Assembly: GCA_903923915.1 (NCBI GenBank)
Contig: CAIXZI010000655.1
Coordinates: 1 to 10,778 of the forward strand
Origin: an uncultured Bacteroidota bacterium
GTDB lineage: Bacteria > Bacteroidota > Bacteroidia > B-17B0 > Aurantibacillaceae
Direction of reading: 5' to 3'
Length of the DNA stretch: 10,778 nucleotides
Shown: positions 1 through 6,231 of the stretch, piece by piece
Numbering within the stretch: position 1 is the stretch's first letter
Layout of the letters: each line of letters opens with the position of its first letter
The notes under the pieces: model-generated
Database searches by the model: none
The model's input: only the letters and a program-made list of their open reading frames with translations
What the model was told of the DNA's origin: nothing
Made by a program: the position numbers and the translations under genes

Positions 1-456
1 CAAAGTAATAAAGTAAAATACATTGCGCCTTGTGTTCATTTAAGACATGCAGTTGATACCCTTAAATTAGTGCAAGAAATAAATAAACAAGCTGCAAAAA
101 ATAACCGTGTTATTGATTGTTTACTGCAAATTTATATTGCCAAAGAAGAAACTAAATTTGGTTTTAGTTTTGATGAGTGTGAAAAATTATTTCAATCAAC
201 AGAATTAAAAAATATGCAAAATATACACATCGTTGGTTTTATGGGCATGGCAACTAATACAAATGATGAAGCGCAAATTAGAAATGAGTTTTGCTCATTA
301 AAAAAATTCTTCTCTCAAATCTCAAATCTAAATACTAATATCTCTATATTAAGTATGGGCATGAGCAGCGATTACAAAATTGCCATAGAAGAAGGCTCTA
401 CCATGATACGCATTGGCAGTAGTATTTTTGGTGAACGAGATTACGATAAATCGTAA
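1..456 (+). CDS. yggS: YggS/PROSC-family PLP homeostasis protein, 3' part (5' end outside the window)
   Basis: Reading frame 1 is open from the first base to the TAA at 454-456, giving 151 C-terminal residues of a family that is usually about 220-230 residues long. The missing N-terminal part would contain the lysine that binds pyridoxal phosphate. Visible family features are the opening QSNKVKY (the GHLQ.NK region of YggS), a VDTLKLVQEIN helix, the strand LLQIYIAKEETKFGF, and the C-terminal phosphate-binding block LSMGMSSD (about bases 349-372) followed by STMIRIGSSIFGER. Family members are cytosolic fold-type III PLP proteins without known enzymatic activity that buffer free PLP and affect amino-acid and keto-acid balance. 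A GTG at base 70 is internal to the conserved fold and is not the real start. The gene converges on the porin gene, with a palindrome between them. Confidence 0.93.
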   Translation, partial: QSNKVKYIAPCVHLRHAVDTLKLVQEINKQAAKNNRVIDCLLQIYIAKEETKFGFSFDECEKLFQSTELKNMQNIHIVGFMGMATNTNDEAQIRNEFCSLKKFFSQISNLNTNISILSMGMSSDYKIAIEEGSTMIRIGSSIFGERDYDKS

Positions 457-474
457 CCTAATGAAACTGTATGT

Positions 475-544
475 TGTCATGTTGAGCTTGTCGAAACATG
501 TGCGTTGTTACCACCCCATATCCTTCGACAAGCTCAGGATGACA
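475..544. repeat. Long imperfect palindrome between convergent genes (dispersed REP-like element, possible bidirectional terminator)
   Basis: The arms at 475-495 and 524-544 are inverted copies of each other, matching at 19 of 21 positions. Both contain the core TTGAGCTTGTCGAA or its complement CTCAGGATGACA side. The loop is 28 bases (496-523). One of the two mismatches would be a G-U pair in RNA. No clear T-run follows on either strand, so it is not a textbook intrinsic terminator. The core GAGCTTGTCGAA looks like a palindromic sequence I recall as common between genes in Bacteroidota, which suggests a dispersed repeat; copy number cannot be judged from this window. Confidence 0.75.
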
Positions 545-559
545 GCCCTTCTAATTTAA

Positions 560-1945
560 CTAAAACTCAACGTGCGTTCGTATGCTAAAAATACTGGCAG
601 GTCCGCGGTCTTTGTTGTAAGCAGGGTTTACCACAAGCTGATAATCGCCGGTTACCCAAAGCCATTGCATTAATTTTACTTTATAAAAAGTTTCTATTAT
701 ATGCTCTAAACCATAATGAGGTAATTTCCCATCGCCTAACATAAAATCGTAACCACCTGCAGCTAAATAATTTCTATGGTCGGCAGAGGCACCATTTGCA
801 ACATAAGCAAGTCCAAAATGATCTTCAGGTCGTTTAATCATTTCTCCTTTTATGCGTATGCCTATGCTTGCCGATTGATCAATGGGAGTAAAAGCCCAAG
901 TAGCTGTTTGTCCGTTGTTCCAGCTGACACGTGCAAAAACGCCTAGGTTTTTTACAATCTCTTGATTAAAACTAATACCAAAACCATATTTTAAAGCTCC
1001 ATACATAACGCCTGGCACCTGACCACTAATTACTGGTATTAAAGTGCTATCTCCTTTTTTAAGTTCGTTGATAGCATTTGCATAAGATGGCGCCGATGAA
1101 AAATTAGCAAAAGCCAAGAGCCTTAAATTACCCGCATGTTTTTTTATTTTAAATTTCTTTTCAAACTCGGCTGTATTACCATTTGCTTGCTGAATGTGTG
1201 TGTCAAACGTTGGCCCGTTTGCATTTTTTGGAACCATAGAAGTTGCTAAACGAATAGAATAACCAGGCTCAATTAATTCTACCACAGCACCCCAGGTGTA
1301 ACCACGTGTATTGGCGGGATAATCCCACGCACCATTATCCATCAGCGACCAATTCATAAACTCGCTTCGTGGATCGTGACTATATGCGTTATCATCAAAG
1401 AAATCAGCCAAACTAAACTTACCAATTGAGATAGTAATACGAGATGAAGGTATGTTATCAGCTATTTGATTTTGCTCATTATCTCTATGTTCAATTTTAG
1501 ATTTACGTAAAGCAATATGCTGTTCAAAAAAACAACGAGCCATATACACAGCTGGCGCGGGGCTTCCAACCCGAAATGTTTCGCCATTAGATGCGCCAGC
1601 CATGCCAAATACCGAGCTTAAACCTCTGCCGCCCGCAACTTCGGGGTCAATAAAAAAGGCAGCGTTTTTCCATAATTTTCTACCAAAGTATAAGGTTGAT
1701 GTAACCGACATGGCTTCTTCTGAATTTGTTAGTAAACTGTTTTTACCAGAATACTGCGCGCTAAATGATGGATGTGTTTGCCAAACATCGGTAAACTGAA
1801 AATGCACACTCCATTTTTGTAAAGAATCAAACCTGTTTGCCAATAAGCCTTTATAGTGATTTTCTTCATCATCAGCCTGTGCGTTTATTTTCCCTGAAAA
1901 AAAAATCAGTAAAAAAAGTGTTATGGCTATTTGAAATAATTTCAT
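560..1945 (-). CDS. OprB-family outer-membrane porin
   Basis: The 461-residue product starts with a signal peptide (MKLFQIAITLFLLIFFSGKINAQA, cleavage near residue 22-24) and ends in an aromatic residue (THVEF), as outer-membrane beta-barrels do. OprB-family (PF04966) hallmarks are the block around residues 194-219 (MNWSLMDNGAWDYP then RGYTWG) and the C-terminal DYQLVVNPAYNKDRGP at 434-449, followed by the last strand. The body alternates short amphipathic strands and polar loops. OprB proteins are named for sugar uptake in Pseudomonas, but the family includes porins for other small solutes, so the substrate is unknown. It is a single gene, divergent from rdgB. A candidate promoter and a palindromic operator lie just upstream and hint at control by a metal-responsive repressor. 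The ATG at 1943-1945 sits directly before the signal peptide and is the natural start. Confidence 0.88.
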   Translation of the reverse strand: MKLFQIAITLFLLIFFSGKINAQADDEENHYKGLLANRFDSLQKWSVHFQFTDVWQTHPSFSAQYSGKNSLLTNSEEAMSVTSTLYFGRKLWKNAAFFIDPEVAGGRGLSSVFGMAGASNGETFRVGSPAPAVYMARCFFEQHIALRKSKIEHRDNEQNQIADNIPSSRITISIGKFSLADFFDDNAYSHDPRSEFMNWSLMDNGAWDYPANTRGYTWGAVVELIEPGYSIRLATSMVPKNANGPTFDTHIQQANGNTAEFEKKFKIKKHAGNLRLLAFANFSSAPSYANAINELKKGDSTLIPVISGQVPGVMYGALKYGFGISFNQEIVKNLGVFARVSWNNGQTATWAFTPIDQSASIGIRIKGEMIKRPEDHFGLAYVANGASADHRNYLAAGGYDFMLGDGKLPHYGLEHIIETFYKVKLMQWLWVTGDYQLVVNPAYNKDRGPASIFSIRTHVEF

Positions 1946-1984
1946 GTACTTATATATAATTGTTTTGTTTGTAAATGTAAATAA

Positions 1985-2000
1985 GTTAGACTAATCTAAC
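1985..2000. promoter_or_regulatory. 16-bp palindromic operator candidate upstream of the porin
   Basis: GTTAGA-CTAA-TCTAAC has perfect 6-base inverted arms around a 4-base centre. It contains TTAGACTAA, which matches the TTAGnCTAA core of DtxR/IdeR-type boxes. It lies 40 bases upstream of the porin ATG, right after the candidate -7 box and where transcription would begin. A dimeric repressor bound here would block the porin promoter. The palindrome is seen directly; assignment to a DtxR/MntR-type regulator is inference, and no such regulator is in the window. Confidence 0.45.
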
Positions 2001-2030
2001 AAATAAAAATACTACTAATTAAAATGCAAT
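2000..2030 (-). promoter_or_regulatory. Candidate Bacteroidota-type promoter of the porin gene
   Basis: Read on the minus strand, TTTATTTG (2007 to 2000) matches the TAnnTTTG -7 consensus at all but one fixed position. An ATTG (2030 to 2027) stands 19 bases upstream, the usual spacing for the -33 TTG. Transcription would start near 1993-1996, giving a leader of about 50 bases that begins inside the palindrome at 1985-2000. Confidence 0.4.
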
Positions 2031-2105
2031 TTATGCGACGTTAAAGGTAGTATTTAATGAAAAACAGGCAATTAAATAGCAACGCATAAGAAAGCTAGTT
2101 TTAAG

Positions 2106-2113
2106 TATATTTG
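2106..2113 (+). promoter_or_regulatory. Candidate -7 box for rdgB
   Basis: TATATTTG is an exact match to the TAnnTTTG consensus and ends 10 bases before the rdgB ATG. It would give a leader of only a few bases, so the message would be almost leaderless. No TTG is found at the expected -33 distance, which lowers confidence. Confidence 0.35.
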
Positions 2114-2123
2114 TCTCATATTT

Positions 2124-2705
2124 ATGAAATTAATTTTCGCTACACAAAATCAACATAAATTACAGGAAATAAAATTATTACTTCCTAAAAGTATAGAGCT
2201 TATTTCTTTGGCAGATTTAAATTTTACGGATGATATTGCCGAAACAGCAGACACCTTAAAAGGAAATGCTTTGCTTAAAGCAAAATATATTTATGAGAGA
2301 TTTGCCATTAATTGTTTTGCCGATGATAGCGGTTTGGAAGTAGAAGCCTTAAATGGCGCGCCGGGAGTTTACTCGGCACGATACGCAGGTTTACAAAAAA
2401 GTGATGTTGATAATAACCAAAAGCTTTTAGCTGAATTAAAAGACAAACCAAATCGAAATGCCTGTTTTAAAACAGTAATTGCACTTATTTTAAACGGGAA
2501 AGAATATACTTTTGATGGCATTATTAAAGGTACAATTTTATCTGAAATGCAGGGCACGCAAGGCTTTGGTTACGACCCACTTTTTAAACCAAATGGTTAT
2601 AACAAAACATTTGCACAAATAAGTGCCGATGAAAAAAGCAAGATATCCCATCGTGCTTTGGCTGTTAATAAACTCGTTGATTTCCTTTCTGAAAACGCTA
2701 AATAA
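2124..2705 (+). CDS. rdgB: RdgB/HAM1 family dITP/XTP pyrophosphatase
   Basis: This cytosolic enzyme hydrolyses non-canonical purine nucleoside triphosphates (dITP, ITP, XTP) to the monophosphate and pyrophosphate, keeping deaminated bases out of DNA and RNA. All family signatures are present in the 193-residue product: the triphosphate-binding TQNQHK (residues 7-12, TxNxxK), the metal/catalytic DDSG (67-70), PGVYSARY (80-87), GFGYDPLF (147-154) and SHRALA (175-180). Length is normal for the family (about 190-200). The ATG at 2124 begins directly at the conserved first strand MKLIFAT. It is divergent from the porin and 82 bases upstream of the double ligase gene on the same strand, with which it may share a transcript. 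Confidence 0.97.
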   Translation: MKLIFATQNQHKLQEIKLLLPKSIELISLADLNFTDDIAETADTLKGNALLKAKYIYERFAINCFADDSGLEVEALNGAPGVYSARYAGLQKSDVDNNQKLLAELKDKPNRNACFKTVIALILNGKEYTFDGIIKGTILSEMQGTQGFGYDPLFKPNGYNKTFAQISADEKSKISHRALAVNKLVDFLSENAK

Positions 2706-2749
2706 GCGCTTCTCTTCTCATTATCTTTATACCAGTTAACAGGCTTCAA

Positions 2750-2780
2750 CCTATTAGCTAATGGCTATTAACTATTAAAT
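2750..2780. repeat. Short degenerate CTATTA(G/A)C-type repeat in the rdgB-ligase gap
   Basis: The gap holds three near-copies of a CTATTA unit, CTATTAGC, GGCTATTAAC and ACTATTAAAT, with TTAGCTAA forming a small palindrome. It may be the remnant of an AT-rich dispersed repeat. No exact TAnnTTTG box is visible in the gap, so the downstream gene may depend on the rdgB promoter. Confidence 0.3.
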
Positions 2781-2787
2781 CATTCAA

Positions 2788-5478
2788 ATGTCTAAAATTA
2801 AAGTAGGTATATTATTTGGCGGATTCTCTAAAGAGCGTGAGGTTTCTTTTGCGGGTGGACGCACCGTTTATGATAATTTAAACAAATCTGTTTTCGAAGC
2901 CATTCCTTTGTTTGTAGATAGTTTTGGTAATTTTGTTTTACTTAACTGGCAATATATTTACAAAGGTTCTATCAGAGATTTTTATCCTCCGGTTGAGTTT
3001 CTTCCTGCCAACAATTCTCACTTTCAATTATATGCCGAAAGCCTTGGGGAATTAAGTGCTTCAGAGCAAGATAATCTCATCAATAAAATTGGCAAAAAAG
3101 TTAGTGCAGAAGAATTGCATGAGTTAATTGATATTGCGTTTTTGTGTTTGCATGGTTCGTATGGCGAAGATGGCAAATTGCAAGGCTTGTTAGAATATTA
3201 TAAAATTCCTTATACAGGCTCGGGCATTTTATCTTCATCCATTGGTATTGATAAAAGTGTACAAAAACAATTAATGGTTAATGCTGGATTTAATAGTCCG
3301 AATTATTTTACCATTGATAGAGCAGACTACATCAATGGAAACTGTAAGCAAGCATTTACACAAGCAAAAGAAAAAATTAAATTTCCGTTGGTTGTAAAGC
3401 CTGCTAATCAAGGTTCTTCCATAGGTATAAGTGTTTTATTAAATGAAGATGAACACGCATTTATGTCGGCCATTGAGAAAGCATTATTTACCAAATGGGT
3501 TGATGCAAGTGAGTGGAATAATTTAAACAACGGACAAAAATTTGAATTCGTTCGCACATTATCAGATATACGAGAAGGCATTGGTATGCCTTGCAAAATT
3601 GAAGATAAAATTATTTATGATCCAAACGAATTGCTTGATTTTTTTAATACTCACTTAAAAACAAAAGAAGGTTTAGTAGTAGAATCTTTAGATGGAGAAA
3701 GTACCGTTTTAGTAGAAGGTTTTATTGAAGGTAGAGAATTCTCTTGTATTGTTTTAGAAGATGAAAGCGGCAAAGCTATCGCATTACCTCCTACTGAAAT
3801 TAAAAAAGGAAAAGAATTATTTGATTACCGTAGTAAATACTTACCAGGCTTATCACGTAAAATTACACCCATTGATTTGCCAGCCGAACAGATAAATCAA
3901 ATTCGTAAAGACTGCGAAAAGTTATTTTACGCTTTGCATTTTGATGTTTACGCGCGTATTGATGGGTTTATCAGCAAAGAAGGTAAAATATTTTTGAATG
4001 ATCCGAATACAACTTCGGGCATGATGCCATCTTCTTTCTTCTTTCATCAAGCAGCAGAAATTGGTTTAAATCCTTCGCAATTTTTAACATTCATTATTCA
4101 CGCTTCGCTTACCAAACGCATTAAACAAAGTAAAGGTGCGCGCTTGTATGATTTCACGATGGATCGTTTAGAACATCTTATTCATACAGATAAGCACGCT
4201 ATAAATAATAAAACACGTGTAGCGGTAATTCTGGGTGGCTATTCAAGTGAGCGACACATCTCTGTTGAAAGCGGAAGAAATATTTATGAGAAATTGGCTT
4301 CATCAGAAAAATATACACCCTTACCAATTTTCTTAACAGGAAGTAACGAGCAACATTTGTTGTATCAAATTCCTATTAATATTTTATTGAAAGATAACGC
4401 AGATGATATCAAAGAAAAGATTGAAAGCTACGCCATTCATCCGGTTGTAAAAGAAATTATAAACGAGTGCAAACACATCACCGAAAAATATTCTTCTGCC
4501 GATACACTTGCCAAACCAACATCGTTAACTTATGAAGAATTAACAAAAAAAGTGGATGCTGTGTTTATTGCTTTGCATGGTCGCCCGGGCGAAGACGGCA
4601 GTGTACAAGAAAAACTAGAAGCTTTTGGTTTACCTTATAATGGTTCAGGCAAAGTAAGTTCTGAAATAACCATCAATAAATATGTTACTAATGAAATACT
4701 AAAACAAAACGGGTATTTGGTAGCAGAGCATTTGTTAGTAAGCGAAGAAGACTGGAACAACAAACGTGATGAAATAAAACAAATATTGCACGATAAAATA
4801 AAATATCCATTCATTGCAAAACCTGTTGATGATGGCTGTAGTAGCGCGGTTAAAAAAATAAAAAACTTTACTGAGTTTGAAGCCTTTTCTAAATTAATTT
4901 TTAGAAAGAGTGAAACTCTTGATGCACAAGCTGCAGCAACACTTCACATAAAAGATAAAGAAGAATTCCCTTTAAAGAATGTAATTTTAGTAGAAGAACT
5001 TATTTCTAAAAAAGAAGCTACACATTTTTTAGAAGTTACGGGTGGCATGCTTACACATTACAACGCTAAGGGCGAAATTGAATACGAAGTGTTTGAAGCC
5101 AGTGAAGCACTGAGTGAAGGGGATGTATTAAGTTTGGAAGAAAAATTTTTAGCCGGGCAAGGGCAAAACATAACACCTGCGCGTTACTCGCGTAATAATG
5201 CCGACAGGCAGAAAATATCTGACCAAGTAAAAGAAGCATTGAAAGGTGCAGCTCGTGCATTAAAAGTTAGTGGTTATTGCCGCATAGATGCCTTTGTGCG
5301 AGTTTATGATAATTGCAAATGCGAAGTTATTTTTATTGAAGTAAATTCTTTGCCCGGCATGACACCTGCCACTTGTATCTTCCATCAGGCAGCCATAAAT
5401 AGTTACAAGCCTTACGATTTTATTGATAAAATTTTAGAATTTGGTTTTGAAAGAACTAAATCAAAAACTATTGCTTAA
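2788..5478 (+). CDS. Tandem D-alanine--D-alanine ligase-like protein (two ATP-grasp ligase modules in one chain)
   Basis: The 896-residue product is over twice the length of a normal Ddl (about 300-370). Module 1 (about 1-465) has the N-lobe GGFSKEREVS (11-20), LHGSYGEDG (122-129), VVKPANQGSSIG (202-213) with Lys204, VEGFIEGREF (309-318), the omega-loop FDYRSKY (345-351), RID (390-392) and a metal-site DPNTTSGM (405-412). Module 2 (about 476-890) has GGYSSERHIS (483-492), LHGRPGEDG (597-604), AKPVDDGCSSAV (677-688) with Lys678, RID (832-834) and EVNSLPGMT (851-859). In module 1 the metal-site Glu is Asp405 and the PG proline is Ser410. In module 2 the Ddl serine appears as Cys684 and the omega-loop tyrosine as Phe787. 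By family it joins two D-amino acids or related acids at the expense of ATP in the cytoplasm; the true substrate is unknown. No signal peptide or membrane segment is visible. The ATG follows rdgB by 82 bases. It may be an accessory ligase rather than the cell's essential Ddl. Confidence 0.9.
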   Translation: MSKIKVGILFGGFSKEREVSFAGGRTVYDNLNKSVFEAIPLFVDSFGNFVLLNWQYIYKGSIRDFYPPVEFLPANNSHFQLYAESLGELSASEQDNLINKIGKKVSAEELHELIDIAFLCLHGSYGEDGKLQGLLEYYKIPYTGSGILSSSIGIDKSVQKQLMVNAGFNSPNYFTIDRADYINGNCKQAFTQAKEKIKFPLVVKPANQGSSIGISVLLNEDEHAFMSAIEKALFTKWVDASEWNNLNNGQKFEFVRTLSDIREGIGMPCKIEDKIIYDPNELLDFFNTHLKTKEGLVVESLDGESTVLVEGFIEGREFSCIVLEDESGKAIALPPTEIKKGKELFDYRSKYLPGLSRKITPIDLPAEQINQIRKDCEKLFYALHFDVYARIDGFISKEGKIFLNDPNTTSGMMPSSFFFHQAAEIGLNPSQFLTFIIHASLTKRIKQSKGARLYDFTMDRLEHLIHTDKHAINNKTRVAVILGGYSSERHISVESGRNIYEKLASSEKYTPLPIFLTGSNEQHLLYQIPINILLKDNADDIKEKIESYAIHPVVKEIINECKHITEKYSSADTLAKPTSLTYEELTKKVDAVFIALHGRPGEDGSVQEKLEAFGLPYNGSGKVSSEITINKYVTNEILKQNGYLVAEHLLVSEEDWNNKRDEIKQILHDKIKYPFIAKPVDDGCSSAVKKIKNFTEFEAFSKLIFRKSETLDAQAAATLHIKDKEEFPLKNVILVEELISKKEATHFLEVTGGMLTHYNAKGEIEYEVFEASEALSEGDVLSLEEKFLAGQGQNITPARYSRNNADRQKISDQVKEALKGAARALKVSGYCRIDAFVRVYDNCKCEVIFIEVNSLPGMTPATCIFHQAAINSYKPYDFIDKILEFGFERTKSKTIA

Positions 5479-5491
5479 TTAAGAATACAAA

Positions 5492-5552
5492 AGCCACAGA
5501 TTACACAAATTTCACGGATATAAATCTGTGTTAATCTGCGAAATCTGTGGCT
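5492..5552. repeat. Foldback element between convergent genes (candidate terminator)
   Basis: The outer arms AGCCACAGATT (5492-5502) and AATCTGTGGCT (5542-5552) are perfect 11-base inverted copies. The inner sequences (CACGGAT against ATCTGTG) continue the pairing imperfectly, so nearly all 61 bases can fold into one hairpin. The right side is built of repeated AATCTG-type units. On the minus strand the hairpin is followed by a T-rich stretch (TTTTGTATTCTT), so it may end the receptor-cupredoxin transcript. It also lies 13 bases after the ligase stop codon. Confidence 0.65.
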
Positions 5553-5565
5553 AAGAATAAAAAGT

Positions 5566-6177
5566 TTATTTATTGGTAATCAAAAACTTTTCGCGAGAAA
5601 TTTCTTTTTGGTTAACAGTAACTGCATAAAAATATTCTCCGGTAGGTAGTTTAGTTTTAATTTCTACAACACCTGCGTTAAGTATGTGTGTTTCTACAAG
5701 TTTACCTTCTATGTTATAAATAGTAACTATTCCGTTAGCTGTATTGTTTTCAACTTTAATTGTAAACTCACCATTTACAGCCGGGTTAGGAAATAAAACC
5801 GTTTTATTAGTTGTTGCACTAACTTGTTTTACACCTGTTGTGGTAACATTTATTTGCCCTTTCATTTGCATACTTGCCATGTGATTAACGCAGCCATAAT
5901 ATATGGTACCTGCAGATGCAATAGTGAATGTATAGGTTGTTGTTTTAGTACCCCAACCTCCAGCCATAGCTGTTGGTGTATTAGTATTCCAGTTGGTTTG
6001 ATCAACTTGAACTAAAGGGTGTGTGCCACTTGCCGCAATAGAAATGGTGTCTCCAATAGCCGCACTAACTGTAGCCGGGCTATAAGCAAATCCGCTAATT
6101 GCAATGGTGTGTTTTGTTGCAAATAAACTCTGCGAAATAAAAATTAAGCAGACAAAAGTTGTAATTATTTTTTTCAT
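5566..6177 (-). CDS. Secreted cupredoxin (plastocyanin/azurin-like) with C-terminal T9SS sorting domain
   Basis: The 203-residue product has three parts. A signal peptide spans about residues 1-20 (MKKIITTFVCLIFISQSLFA). A cupredoxin domain spans about 22-112, with the strand ISGFAYSPATVSAAIGDTI, the first copper-ligand histidine in THPLVQ (His53) and the loop YYGCVNHMASMQMKG (93-107) giving Cys96, His99 and Met103 or Met105. A type A sorting domain occupies about 127-203 (FPNPAVNGEF, YNIEGK, LPTGEYFYAV, KFLI). Such proteins cross the inner membrane by Sec and the outer membrane by the type IX system. It probably binds one type 1 copper for electron transfer or copper binding outside the cell; the spacing of the methionines leaves the axial ligand open. 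I chose the ATG at 6177 because it begins the signal peptide; a TTG 21 bases upstream only adds seven charged residues. The gene follows the receptor by 54 bases and is likely co-transcribed. Confidence 0.87.
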   Translation of the reverse strand: MKKIITTFVCLIFISQSLFATKHTIAISGFAYSPATVSAAIGDTISIAASGTHPLVQVDQTNWNTNTPTAMAGGWGTKTTTYTFTIASAGTIYYGCVNHMASMQMKGQINVTTTGVKQVSATTNKTVLFPNPAVNGEFTIKVENNTANGIVTIYNIEGKLVETHILNAGVVEIKTKLPTGEYFYAVTVNQKEISREKFLITNK

Positions 6178-6231
6178 ATATGTTTTTTTAAATTTCAATA
6201 AATGTACATAAAATTAGATTTACATACCTAT

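Noticed and set aside
475..544. Classical intrinsic terminator for yggS
   Set aside because: The stem is strong, but the 28-base loop and lack of a following T-run do not fit; it is reported as a palindromic repeat with possible terminator activity instead.
1602..1799. A 65-codon open frame on the + strand within the porin gene
   Set aside because: It is antisense to conserved porin sequence and its translation shows no recognisable feature.
2788..5478. Assembly artefact joining two ddl genes
   Set aside because: The frame is continuous through a plausible linker (about 465-476), and the halves are too diverged at DNA level to be a recent misassembled duplication.
6178..6198. A TTG start seven codons upstream of the cupredoxin ATG
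   Set aside because: The added residues precede a complete signal peptide and TTG is a rare start; the ATG at 6177 fits better.
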